Shown here: piece by piece, positions 18,531 through 27,371 of the stretch | Position numbering within the stretch: position 1 is the stretch's first letter | How the letters are laid out: each line of letters starts with the position of its first letter | DNA from: G963662605 sp963662605 | GTDB taxonomy: Bacteria > Bacteroidota > Ignavibacteria > Ignavibacteriales > Ignavibacteriaceae | Direction: 5' to 3' | NCBI GenBank assembly: GCA_963662605.1 | Contig: OY759785.1 | Span: 3,100,001-3,164,000 of the forward strand | DNA: 64,000 bases | Translations under genes and position numbers: made by a program | Notes under the pieces: generated by a model | The model's database searches: none | What the model saw: the letters and a program-made list of their open reading frames with translations, nothing else | Told to the model about the DNA's origin: nothing

Positions 18531-19247
18531 CTAATGAATTTTTCTTTTTAATTCATTAATAACCGTGATACTTCCTGCATCCGACCAGAAATCCTGTTCA
18601 TGGTTAAAGGCGAGCAGTTGTTTGTCTTTAGCTAATTGCAGGTAAAACTCCACGAGTGAGAAGATGTTTTTACCGGGGAAATATTGCAGTGCTTCGGGCT
18701 GCATAATCTGGATGCCGCTGAATCCGCGCGGTGTATATGTTTCGGCATGCTTTGAGATTTTCTCTTCCCCCGTTTTATCATTTCTCCAGCCGCATAGTTC
18801 GTCTTTATCATTGAACAAGAAATAGCGGTACGAGTTTATTTCTCTCACTGCCAGTGTGCAAAGGGGTTTATGTGTTCGGTGATATTTCAGCATCTCACCA
18901 AGATTAATATCCGAAACAATATCCACGTTATACACAAGAAACGGTTCGCTGCCTGCAAAAAACGGCGCGGCTTTTTTCAGTCCACCGCCCGTATCAAGAA
19001 GCAAATCCCGTTCATCTGAAATTGTGACCTTTGCCCCGAAATTATTATTGTTCTTAAGATAGTTGATAATCATATCCGGGAAGTGATGTACGTTGATACA
19101 AATATCATCAAATCCGCAATAGATGAGTTTGCGGATTGCGTACTCAAGAAGTGTGGTATCACCTATCTTTACTAAAGCCTTTGGAATTGTGTCCGTTATC
19201 GGGCGCAGACGCGTTCCCAATCCGGCGGCAAAGAGCATCGCTTTCAT
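18531..19247 (-). CDS. murU: Sugar-1-phosphate nucleotidyltransferase (MurU-like)
   Basis: 238 aa from the ATG at 19247. N-terminal signature FAAGLGTRLRPITDTIPKALVKIG of the nucleoside-diphosphate-sugar pyrophosphorylase fold; VYNVDIVSD carries the metal-binding Asp and EQDFWSDAG lies near the end. The size and the pairing with an upstream kinase (4-base ATGA overlap) match the AmgK-MurU recycling pathway of Pseudomonas, in which MurNAc-1-phosphate is converted to UDP-MurNAc. Other sugar-1-phosphates cannot be excluded from sequence alone. Confidence 0.8.
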   Translation of the reverse strand: MKAMLFAAGLGTRLRPITDTIPKALVKIGDTTLLEYAIRKLIYCGFDDICINVHHFPDMIINYLKNNNNFGAKVTISDERDLLLDTGGGLKKAAPFFAGSEPFLVYNVDIVSDINLGEMLKYHRTHKPLCTLAVREINSYRYFLFNDKDELCGWRNDKTGEEKISKHAETYTPRGFSGIQIMQPEALQYFPGKNIFSLVEFYLQLAKDKQLLAFNHEQDFWSDAGSITVINELKRKIH

Positions 19248-20272
19248 CCCTTTGCCTTCCGGTAGCATTCATAATCTTTCAGTCCGGTAATTCTGCTGAT
19301 GACTTTTTGCAGTTCGGGAAGTTCAACAGGTAGCCGTACATTTTCCGAGAACCATGTAAAATCATCTATCGCGGGCGGGATACTTTGCAGGAACAGTTCT
19401 TTTCTTTCCGTCAGTCCGCGGAATCCATACGCGCCCATTGCCTGCATGATGCGGATAAGCACGTAACCGTAGTACATACTTTTGAATGCCGTATCATTCA
19501 CGGTTATTTTCTTCCGGAGCGATTCAATGTAAAAGTTTAATAACTCTACGCGCACGTTATTCGGCAGCAAAGCTTTTGCATCGAACAATAGTGAAGCCAC
19601 ATCATAATGCAGACTTCCCTTTCTGCCGCCCTGATAATCTATGAAATAGGGTTTGCCGTTACAAAGCATAATGTTGGATGACTGCAAATCACGGTACAGA
19701 AAATAATTGCAATCGGCACTTAACAGAAAATCTGCAAGCGTGACAAAATCGTTTTCCAGAAGCTGTTCATCAAACGCGACTTTAGCGGGTTTTAAAAAGC
19801 AGTACTTAAAATAGTTCATATCCCACATCATTGACTGCCGGTCAAAGCTGTCGCGCGGATAGCAGACGGAATAGTCAATCAACTTTGCACCGTCAACTTG
19901 CAGTGCCGGGAGTATAGAAAGGACGCTTTTGTACACATCCAGTGTCGCATCGTTAATGCCTTTGCTTTCCTGAAGCATTGCATACAGGGTTACATCACCG
20001 AGGTCGTGCAGCAAGTACACATCATCGTTAACCTGTTCACCGTATATCTCAGGGACGGGCAATCCGGCTTGAAGAAAGGATTTTGTGAATGAGAGGAATG
20101 CGAGGTTCTCTTTCTTATCGGCATTATATACGCCAACGGCGGATTTGGCCGCGCTCTGTATCCGGTAATATTCCCGGTATGAACCCGACTGCGGAAGCAT
20201 AGTAATACTTTGGGCAGGTTCACCAGCCCAGCTTTCGAATAATCCGGATAATAAATTGTTCTTATCTGTCAT
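19244..20272 (-). CDS. amgK: Cell-wall amino-sugar kinase of the APH fold (AmgK-like)
   Basis: 342 aa, phosphotransferase of the aminoglycoside-kinase fold. LLHDLGDVTLY occupies the hinge region, the catalytic loop is YRDLQSSNIML (Brenner-type Asp and Asn) and the metal-binding motif is YFIDYQGGRKGSLHYDVAS. AmgK phosphorylates MurNAc or GlcNAc at the anomeric position, feeding MurU in peptidoglycan recycling. It overlaps the nucleotidyltransferase by 4 bases on the same strand. The pathway call depends on this pairing. Confidence 0.8.
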   Translation of the reverse strand: MTDKNNLLSGLFESWAGEPAQSITMLPQSGSYREYYRIQSAAKSAVGVYNADKKENLAFLSFTKSFLQAGLPVPEIYGEQVNDDVYLLHDLGDVTLYAMLQESKGINDATLDVYKSVLSILPALQVDGAKLIDYSVCYPRDSFDRQSMMWDMNYFKYCFLKPAKVAFDEQLLENDFVTLADFLLSADCNYFLYRDLQSSNIMLCNGKPYFIDYQGGRKGSLHYDVASLLFDAKALLPNNVRVELLNFYIESLRKKITVNDTAFKSMYYGYVLIRIMQAMGAYGFRGLTERKELFLQSIPPAIDDFTWFSENVRLPVELPELQKVISRITGLKDYECYRKAKG

Positions 20273-20366
20273 AGCCTAATGATATAATTATAAGTTGTGC
20301 CTAAAATTAACGAATTGCAAGCGTTTTGCGAAAAAGGAAATGTGGCAGACCGAAATAGAACGCGGA

Positions 20367-20400
20367 CCCGCCCGACCGCTGACGCAGTCATGCGGGCGGG
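20367..20400. repeat. GC-rich palindromic repeat
   Basis: CCCGCCCG ... CGGGCGGG stem of 8 bp around an 18-base centre, in an otherwise AT-rich gap. It is followed by two tandem copies of GACACGGAT at about 20402-20419. It looks like a REP-type unit and has no T-run. Confidence 0.7.
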
Positions 20401-20443
20401 TGACACGGATGACACGGATTTTCACAGAATAGTAGTCTTCGCG

Positions 20444-20764
20444 TTCCTAACCCATGACTTAAGAGTGTGTTGCACAACTCGGATTGTGCATGCAAAACAG
20501 CTCTAATTATACTTGTAAATAGTAATGCCCTCTGGTATTACCATAAATGAACTCATATCCCCCAACCCCTTTTCTCTTGTTAAGAGAAAAGGGGCAAAAA
20601 TAGCACTTTACATTGAATATTCGGAGTGGTGAATGTGATTACTCCCTTCTTCTCTTTGTAAGAGAAGAAGGGTCGGGGTTGATGAGTTCCTTTGTTTTGT
20701 GGATTCGTTATTAAGGCATCGCTGAATTAGTTATGCAACAAACTCTTAAGTCATGGGTTAGGAA
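20444..20764. mobile_element. MITE-like element with 36-bp terminal inverted repeats
   Basis: Ends at 20444-20479 and 20729-20764 are inverted repeats of 36 bases with 2 mismatches, starting TTCCTAACCCATGACTTAAG. The 321-bp element carries no credible gene. Inside are two similar hairpins facing each other: CCCCTTTTCTCTT / AAGAGAAAAGGGG (20566-20594) and CCCTTCTTCTCTT / AAGAGAAGAAGGG (20644-20672), flanked by AACTCAT and ATGAGTT. No target-site duplication is obvious. The outer arm is shared with the repeats at 2138 and 4181. The whole gap 20273-20844 thus holds only repeats. Confidence 0.7.
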
Positions 20765-20844
20765 ATACGTTGGGTGAATGAATGTACTAATAATCTTCTT
20801 ATATTACCGCTTTATTTCAAACATTTTCAGGATATAGCACTATC

Positions 20845-22125
20845 ATGAAACGCCTCATAAGACTTTTTACCATAGCAATCATATTCACCGGGGCAGCGTA
20901 TGCCCAATCATCATTCGACACATATTTTTTCGATAAAACATTACGTTTCGACTACCAGCGCGCAGGTGATACTGCCAAAGAGATCATTTACTTTGATGAG
21001 ATGATCGAAGAACCAATATGGGGCGGTTCAAAGACCAACCTGATAGATAATTTCGAGATGGGAAGATATTACGTTGAACTTCGGGACTCAGCCACCAACA
21101 CGGTGATCTTTTCGAAGAACTATTCAACATTGTTCAGCGAGTGGCTTACTACCGCCGAATCAAAAAAAATCAAAAGAAGCTTTCCGGAGGTCGTAACATT
21201 CCCCTACCCGAAAAGTGCGTGCGTCCTTACATTTTTTGCGCGAGATAGAAAAAACAAATTAGAAAAACAATCGGCGTTTAATATTGACCCGAATAATTAC
21301 TTCATTAAAAAAGACAGACGGTTAGTCTTCCCGAATTTTAAAGTATCATATTCCGGCGAGCCGGCCAAGAAGGTTGATATTGTTATCATTCCCGAAGGTT
21401 ATACCAAAGAGCAGATGGATTTGTTCAAAAAGGACTGCCAGAAGTTCGCGGGCTACCTTTTCAGCTCTTCACCTTACAAAGAAAATAAAGATAAATTCAA
21501 CATATGGGGCATCGAAGCTCCATCACCCGATTCGGGAACGGATATACCGGGAGAACGCATTTACCGGAACACTCTTGCAAACACAACATTTTACACGTTC
21601 GATCTTGAACGGTATTGCATGACAACCGATTATAAGAGCGTCCGTGACCTCGCGGCCAATGCTCCGTACGACCAGATTTATATTTTAGTCAATTCTTCAA
21701 AATACGGCGGCGGTGCAATTTTTAATTTCTATTCTATATGTGTTCATGATAATAAACACGAAGAATATATTTTCGTCCACGAGTTCGGACATGGCTTTGC
21801 TTCACTGGCTGACGAGTACTACGAGAGCACAACAGCGTATGAGGATTTCTATCCGAAAGATGTCGAGCCAAGTGACCCGAACCTGACAACGCTGGTTGAT
21901 TTCAGTAAAAAATGGAAAGACCTTGTCGAACCGGGAACACCGATTCCGACTCCCGCCACTCCGGAATACAAGGACAAAGTTGGAGCTTTTGAGGGCGGCG
22001 GATATGTTGATAAAGGAATTTACCGTCCGATGCAGGACTGCACCATGAAGTCAATTTCAGTGGATAATTTCTGTCCGGTTTGCAAGCGCTCAATCATCAA
22101 AATGATTGATTATTACACAAAATAA
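20845..22125 (+). CDS. Secreted M64 family zinc metallopeptidase
   Basis: 426 aa. Signal peptide of about 20 residues ending AAYA. The zinc site is HEFGHGFASLADEYY (residues 312-326), the M64 (IgA peptidase) signature. The preceding KVDIVIIPEGYTKEQMDLF segment and the C-terminal cysteine pair (DNFCPVCKR) are typical of the family. It should act in the periplasm or outside the cell. No T9SS sorting domain is present. Confidence 0.92.
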   Translation: MKRLIRLFTIAIIFTGAAYAQSSFDTYFFDKTLRFDYQRAGDTAKEIIYFDEMIEEPIWGGSKTNLIDNFEMGRYYVELRDSATNTVIFSKNYSTLFSEWLTTAESKKIKRSFPEVVTFPYPKSACVLTFFARDRKNKLEKQSAFNIDPNNYFIKKDRRLVFPNFKVSYSGEPAKKVDIVIIPEGYTKEQMDLFKKDCQKFAGYLFSSSPYKENKDKFNIWGIEAPSPDSGTDIPGERIYRNTLANTTFYTFDLERYCMTTDYKSVRDLAANAPYDQIYILVNSSKYGGGAIFNFYSICVHDNKHEEYIFVHEFGHGFASLADEYYESTTAYEDFYPKDVEPSDPNLTTLVDFSKKWKDLVEPGTPIPTPATPEYKDKVGAFEGGGYVDKGIYRPMQDCTMKSISVDNFCPVCKRSIIKMIDYYTK

Positions 22126-22203
22126 GCCGGTTTGGATAAATTTCTTCATTGGTTAGCAAATAAGTAATAGTTATTTTTATTGATTAATTAATAACAAATA
22201 TTA

Positions 22204-23028
22204 ATGTCAAACATAGTTGATACTTTGAATATATTACTACCCGGCATGTACTTCATGGCATTTCTCGCGTACCTTGCCAATTTTTTCAGCGATACCAGAA
22301 GGTTGGAAAACGGAAAAAGAATATTCCTTTTCATAACTCTGTTATTGCACGCAATATATCTTCTCAACCGTCTGATCACGTTTTCGCATCCGCCGATTAC
22401 CAATGTGTTTGAGATTATGACCGTGCTGGCATTCTGCATTGCTTTCTCTTATTTCATGCTGGAGCTTATCACCGACATCCGGGGAACCGGTCTATTTATT
22501 ATTATCATATCATTTCTCTTTCAACTTTTATCCTCAATGTTCATTAAGGATACTCTTGTTGTTAAAGAAGTTTTGAAAAGTAACTTGCTCGGCTCACATG
22601 TCGTAACGGCGTTATGCGGGTATTCGAGCATCGCCATTTCAGCCGTGTATGGTTTTCTTTATCTGCTCTTGTACCGGGAATTAAAATCAAGCAAATTCGG
22701 TTTAATCTTCCAAAGGCTTCCCAATCTTGAGATATTGGAAAAACTGAGTTTCTACTCAGCCGTATTAGGGTTTATCATGCTGTCGGTCGCAATTGCTATC
22801 GGCGGAATATGGCTGCCGCGTGCATTTCAGTATTTCTCGTATACCGATCCGAAACTAATCGCGACCGCAATTGTATGGATTTTATACGGACTTGGCATTG
22901 TTTTCAAGTTGAGCGGCAGGCTGCAAGGGAGAAAAATTATGATTTTATCAATTATCGGTTTTCTCATTGCGGTATTTTCAACCATTGTCACGAATTTTTT
23001 AGCTAAAAGTTTTCACTCGTTCTATTGA
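22204..23028 (+). CDS. Cytochrome c assembly / HemX-like membrane protein
   Basis: 274 aa with eight or so membrane helices and no signal peptide. It belongs to the CcsA/CcmC/HemX superfamily by its helix pattern, the segment HPPITNVFEIMTVLAFCIAFSYF, and a GGIWLPRAF motif resembling the tryptophan-containing heme-handling loop. In many Bacteroidota a HemX-like gene lies directly before hemA, as here (32 bases). It may influence GluTR level or heme handling. Confidence 0.8.
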   Translation: MSNIVDTLNILLPGMYFMAFLAYLANFFSDTRRLENGKRIFLFITLLLHAIYLLNRLITFSHPPITNVFEIMTVLAFCIAFSYFMLELITDIRGTGLFIIIISFLFQLLSSMFIKDTLVVKEVLKSNLLGSHVVTALCGYSSIAISAVYGFLYLLLYRELKSSKFGLIFQRLPNLEILEKLSFYSAVLGFIMLSVAIAIGGIWLPRAFQYFSYTDPKLIATAIVWILYGLGIVFKLSGRLQGRKIMILSIIGFLIAVFSTIVTNFLAKSFHSFY

Positions 23029-23060
23029 GAGATATACGTAGGGAATTATAAGTTTACGAT

Positions 23061-24332
23061 ATGGATCTATTAGCGATTTCAATAAATCATCGCACTGCAC
23101 CTGTTGAACTGCGTGAGGCACTACACCTCAATCAGGATGAAATACGAGCATACTTACTGGAGTTGAAAGAATCCCTTCTTTCCGAGGGGTTTATTATATC
23201 TACCTGTAACCGTACCGAGATATACGGCCTGCCCCGTCATGACAAAATCGAATTTACCGACTTAAAAAAATTCCTTACGCAAAAGCGGAACATTCAGAAT
23301 ATAACCGAAGAGCATTTTCAGCAGTTCTTCTCCTCCGCTGCGGTCAACCATATTTTTCGTGTCGCTGCCGGAATTGATTCACTGCTTGTAGGTGATAATC
23401 AGATATTCGGACAGGTGAAGGAATCATTTCAGATAGCTGAGGATCAGCAGCTTACGGGTCCGCTGCTTAAAAGATTATTTGATGCTGCAATCCGTGTCGG
23501 CAAACGTGCGAAGACAGAAACACTTATCAGCGAAGGCGCGATTACCGTAAGTTACGCGGCAGTGCAGCTTGTTGAGAAAATATTTTCCGTATCGAAAAAA
23601 TCAGCATTGGTAATCGGACTCGGAGAAAGTGGTGAAATCGCCGCGAAGCATCTGAGGGATAAAGGTATCGGGAAACTGACGCTGACCAACAGAACATTAG
23701 CCAAAGCAGAGCAGCTTGCGGAATCCTTACAGGCTAAAGTTCTTCCCTTCGAAAATTTCAAAGCGCATTTACACGAATTTGATATCATCATTACCGCCAC
23801 ATCCGCACCAGATATAATACTGGCTCGCGATGATGTACAGGCAATGATGAAGAAGCGCGGACACAGTCCGGCAGTGCTTGTTGATATTGCGATACCCCGT
23901 GATATAGACCCTGACATACGAAAAATTGACGGCGTATTTTATAATGACATTGACTCGCTAAGCGTTATCGTTGAACAGAACATGAAGAAACGCATTGACG
24001 AGATTCCGAAAGTTGAATCCATTATTGAAGAAGAGACCAACGCGTTTTTCGCGTGGTTGAGCTCACTGGAAGTCGCGCCGACCATCAAATCACTACGTGA
24101 TTTGTTCGAGCAGATACGCGCCGACGAAGTTAAGGGTCAAATTAACCGGTTCGCGGAACCGGACAGAGAAAAGGTAGATATACTCACCAAGAGAATTATC
24201 AACAAGCTGTTGCACATCCCGACAATCGAATTGAGAAAAGCGGCAGAGAATGACTCAGACTCCGCCGAAACAATGGAAATGATCGCCATCATCCGTGAGA
24301 TGTTCGGCCTTGACAAGAAAGACAAAGAATAA
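23061..24332 (+). CDS. hemA: Glutamyl-tRNA reductase
   Basis: 423 aa. Catalytic Cys49 in STCNRTEIYG; RVAAGIDSLLVGDNQIFGQVKES is the family signature. An NADPH-binding Rossmann segment is at ALVIGLGESGEIAAKHL, and the C-terminal dimerisation helices contain LLHIPTIELRKAAE. It makes glutamate-1-semialdehyde from Glu-tRNA, the first committed step of C5-pathway heme synthesis. Confidence 0.97.
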   Translation: MDLLAISINHRTAPVELREALHLNQDEIRAYLLELKESLLSEGFIISTCNRTEIYGLPRHDKIEFTDLKKFLTQKRNIQNITEEHFQQFFSSAAVNHIFRVAAGIDSLLVGDNQIFGQVKESFQIAEDQQLTGPLLKRLFDAAIRVGKRAKTETLISEGAITVSYAAVQLVEKIFSVSKKSALVIGLGESGEIAAKHLRDKGIGKLTLTNRTLAKAEQLAESLQAKVLPFENFKAHLHEFDIIITATSAPDIILARDDVQAMMKKRGHSPAVLVDIAIPRDIDPDIRKIDGVFYNDIDSLSVIVEQNMKKRIDEIPKVESIIEEETNAFFAWLSSLEVAPTIKSLRDLFEQIRADEVKGQINRFAEPDREKVDILTKRIINKLLHIPTIELRKAAENDSDSAETMEMIAIIREMFGLDKKDKE

Positions 24333-24343
24333 TCGTTACACCC

Positions 24344-25288
24344 ATGAAAAATTCCAAGAAGAAAATAGTCATCGGTTCGCGCGGCAGTGAGCTAGCGCTT
24401 TGGCAGGCACAGCATATCAAACGGGAGCTGGAGAAGAAGCACAAAAATCTCACTGTTGAAGTGAAAATCATTAAGACCAAAGGCGATAAGATTCTTGACG
24501 TTCCCCTTTCTAAAATCGGCGACAAGGGTTTATTCACGAAAGAGCTTGAGAATGCCCTGCTTCGGAACGAAGTTGATATCGCCGTTCATAGTTTAAAAGA
24601 TTTGCAGACGGTGATTCCTGACGGACTAAGCCTAGCTGCGATAACAAAACGCCATCCTGTTGAAGATGTACTTATCGCCCGTAAAAAAGGCACTACTGTT
24701 TTCAATCTGCCGCCGAATGCCGTCGTGGCCACGGGTTCACTAAGACGAAAAAGTCAGCTCTTGCATTTGCGTCCCGATATTACGACTGTTGAACTGCGAG
24801 GCAATGTCCCTTCCCGTATTAAAAAGTTTTTGGAATCCGATTGGGATGCCATCATCTTAGCAAGAGCGGGAGTTGAAAGATTAGGATTGAAAAAATATAT
24901 ATCTTCATACATTGGTTCTGATGTAATATTACCGGCTGTCGGTCAAGGCGCATTGGGAATTGAAATATCATCTAAAAGAGATGATGTTGCTGAAATTGTC
25001 AGCGTATTGCACGATGAAAAAACAGCGATAGCAGTTACCGCAGAGCGCCGGTTCTTAAAGGAGCTTGAAGGCGGGTGCCAGGTACCCATCGGAGCGTATG
25101 GCGAAGTTAAATCCAACGGATTTTATTTCTCGGCTGTCGTCGGAGCTATAGACGGAAGTATTGTCTTCAAAAAGAAAATCCGTACCAGTCTTTCCAAGGC
25201 TGAAAATGCCGGAAAACAAACAGCAAAGGATATGTTGAAAGCCGGAGCAGGTGAGGTTCTCGACAGCATTTATGCTAAAAGAATTTAA
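24344..25288 (+). CDS. hemC: Porphobilinogen deaminase (hydroxymethylbilane synthase)
   Basis: 314 aa. Begins IGSRGSELALWQAQ. The Arg-rich active-site stretch GSLRRKSQLLHLRPDI and LRGNVPSRIKKF are present. The cofactor-attachment cysteine is in ELEGGCQVPIGAYG (around residue 245). It polymerises four porphobilinogens. It begins 11 bases after hemA. hemB, which supplies porphobilinogen, is not in this window. Confidence 0.97.
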   Translation: MKNSKKKIVIGSRGSELALWQAQHIKRELEKKHKNLTVEVKIIKTKGDKILDVPLSKIGDKGLFTKELENALLRNEVDIAVHSLKDLQTVIPDGLSLAAITKRHPVEDVLIARKKGTTVFNLPPNAVVATGSLRRKSQLLHLRPDITTVELRGNVPSRIKKFLESDWDAIILARAGVERLGLKKYISSYIGSDVILPAVGQGALGIEISSKRDDVAEIVSVLHDEKTAIAVTAERRFLKELEGGCQVPIGAYGEVKSNGFYFSAVVGAIDGSIVFKKKIRTSLSKAENAGKQTAKDMLKAGAGEVLDSIYAKRI

Positions 25289-25345
25289 AGCCCCCGGAAT
25301 TGAGCGCTAAATAATTCTTATATTTATAGGCTTGTTTAAAGATAT

Positions 25346-25372
25346 TGTGAGAACTGCAGGACAATTCTCGCA
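25346..25372 (+). other. Stem-loop between hemC and hemD
   Basis: TGTGAGAA and TTCTCGCA form an 8-base stem with one wobble pair around an 11-base loop, in the 155-bp gap between hemC and hemD. There is no T-run directly after it, so it is not a classical terminator. It could be processing or regulatory structure. Confidence 0.35.
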
Positions 25373-25443
25373 TCCCGATAAACTATTAATATGTAATTAA
25401 CCGGATACCCGGACTGTTTTAGTAAATATAAGTGACGTGAATT

Positions 25444-26268
25444 ATGTTGACTGAAGAATCGCAAGTGGAAAAAGAAACAGAAATTTCCCCTTTATTGGGA
25501 AAGCAGATTGTAATAACAAGAAGCGTAGATCAGGCTGCGGAATCATTGAAATTATTGGAGGCCGAAGGTGCGTCCGTAATTTCTATTCCTGCGATAGCAT
25601 TTAAACCTATAGCTCTGGATGAAACCCGGTTACATAATCTGGTGAATAAGTATTACGATTACATCGTTTTTTCCTCTGCCAACGGGGTCAGATTCTTTTT
25701 TGAGCAGCTAAGCGGAAAATTCATCGCTGAAATCCGGGAACATTGTAAAGTGATCGCCATCGGAGAGAAGACCCGCGCATACTGCGACCGCAAATGGTTG
25801 AACGTTGTATATTCTCCCGTTGAGTATAATGCGAAAGCACTTATTCAGGAGCTTGAGAGTGTTAACTGGAAGAACGCTAAAATACTCATTCCCGGTGCAT
25901 TGATTAGCCGTAAAGAATTGTTTGAAGGTTTCAACCGCTTGGGCGCCAATGTTGATACAGTACCGGTATATGATACTGTTATGCCTCCGCGGGAAAGCGT
26001 CATGGATAAAATTCTCCAAATCAAAAAATCCAAAGTTGATTGCTACACATTTATGAGTCCATCCGGCTTTATCAACTTCCTCCGCCTTATGGAAATTCAG
26101 GGCAACCATAGCTTCTTTGAAGGTTCATCAATCGCCGTTATCGGAACGACGACCGAGAATACCGTTATTGACGCGGGATACAAGGTTGATATAAAAGCAA
26201 AGCGCGCTACGATGGAGTCATTAGTAAGTTCTATTAAGGAGTTTTATCTCACGGAGCAGCGAAATTGA
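25444..26268 (+). CDS. hemD: Uroporphyrinogen-III synthase
   Basis: 274 aa with two alternating alpha/beta domains. It begins with LGKQIVITRSVDQAAESLKLLEAEGA, and DYIVFSSANGVRFFFEQL is the typical strand-SxNGV motif. The second half has TFMSPSGFINFLRLM and IGTTTENTVIDAGYKVDI. Low primary conservation is normal for HemD; the position between hemC and hemE confirms it. Its stop codon overlaps the hemE start. Confidence 0.93.
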   Translation: MLTEESQVEKETEISPLLGKQIVITRSVDQAAESLKLLEAEGASVISIPAIAFKPIALDETRLHNLVNKYYDYIVFSSANGVRFFFEQLSGKFIAEIREHCKVIAIGEKTRAYCDRKWLNVVYSPVEYNAKALIQELESVNWKNAKILIPGALISRKELFEGFNRLGANVDTVPVYDTVMPPRESVMDKILQIKKSKVDCYTFMSPSGFINFLRLMEIQGNHSFFEGSSIAVIGTTTENTVIDAGYKVDIKAKRATMESLVSSIKEFYLTEQRN

Positions 26269-27356
26269 AAAAAAAACTAAAAAACGATTTATTCCTCCGG
26301 GCATGCCTCCGCGAAGAAGTTGAACAAACACCTATCTGGATAATGCGCCAGGCCGGGCGTTACCTGCCTGAATACCGGGCAGTACGCGCTAAGGCTGACT
26401 TCCTTACCATGTGCAAAACTCCCGAACTCGCCGCCGAAGTCACCGTTCAACCTGTTGACATTATCGGCGTTGATGCGGCAATTCTCTTTTCGGATATTCT
26501 GGTTATTCCCGAGGCTATGGGAATGAAACTTAGTGTTGAAGAAGGCCGTGGTCCGGTTTTCGAACACCCGATAAGAAATGATGAAGATGCAAAATTATTA
26601 AAACAGCTCGACCCCTTCAAAGATTTAAAATATGTTATGGACGCGATCAAGTTGACTAAAGATGCTTTGGACAGCCGCGTTCCGCTCATCGGATTTGCAG
26701 GTTCTCCCTGGACGCTCCTCACCTACATGGTTGAAGGTAAAGGGTCAAAGAACTTTTCCGAGATTAAAAAGTTGATCTATCATAACCCGTATCTGGCTCA
26801 TACCCTGCTGATTAAAATTGCCGATGCAGTTGCCGATTATCTTTCTGCGAAAATCGAATCGGGCGTAGATGCGGTGCAGATATTCGATACCTGGGGCGGT
26901 ATTTTATCGCCGTCTGACTTCAGAACATTTTCGCTTCAGTACATGCAGCACATTATTGATAAACTGAAACGGAAGAATCAGCCGGTCATTGTGTTTGCCA
27001 AAGGCGTTCATCATGATTTGAAAAAACTTTCGAAGACAGGTGCTGATGTGCTTGGCATTGACTGGACGTTTGATTTAAAAGATGTTCGTGAAAAGGTCGG
27101 CAAGAAAGTTGCCCTGCAAGGGAATCTTGATCCAACAGTATTATACGCGCCGCAGGAAACCATTCGCGAAGAGGCGGTAAAAATATTAAAAGTTTTCAAT
27201 GGTGAACCCGGTCATATATTCAACCTCGGTCACGGCATTCTGCCCGATGTTGATCCGGAAAATGCAAAAGCGCTTGTGCGTATTGTGCATGAAGAGAGTG
27301 CAAAGATGTATAAAAAGAGACACGATAAAGCCGGTACTAAACGCCGAAAAAAATAA
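26265..27356 (+). CDS. hemE: Uroporphyrinogen decarboxylase
   Basis: 363 aa starting at TTG (26265), which overlaps the hemD stop as TTGA; ACGGAG lies 8-12 bases upstream and no better ATG exists. Signature PIWIMRQAGRYLPEYRAVR near the N terminus, then GFAGSPWTLLTYM and the later VQIFDTWGG and NLGHGILPD motifs. It decarboxylates uroporphyrinogen III to coproporphyrinogen III. The tail is Lys/Arg rich. Confidence 0.97.
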   Translation: MKKKLKNDLFLRACLREEVEQTPIWIMRQAGRYLPEYRAVRAKADFLTMCKTPELAAEVTVQPVDIIGVDAAILFSDILVIPEAMGMKLSVEEGRGPVFEHPIRNDEDAKLLKQLDPFKDLKYVMDAIKLTKDALDSRVPLIGFAGSPWTLLTYMVEGKGSKNFSEIKKLIYHNPYLAHTLLIKIADAVADYLSAKIESGVDAVQIFDTWGGILSPSDFRTFSLQYMQHIIDKLKRKNQPVIVFAKGVHHDLKKLSKTGADVLGIDWTFDLKDVREKVGKKVALQGNLDPTVLYAPQETIREEAVKILKVFNGEPGHIFNLGHGILPDVDPENAKALVRIVHEESAKMYKKRHDKAGTKRRKK

Positions 27357-27371
27357 TGTTACGGATATGTT

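Noticed and set aside
20297..20506. 69-codon plus-strand open frame
   Set aside because: It runs through the GC-rich hairpin, the tandem GACACGGAT units and the end of the MITE-like element, with no domain and no ribosome site; an accidental frame.
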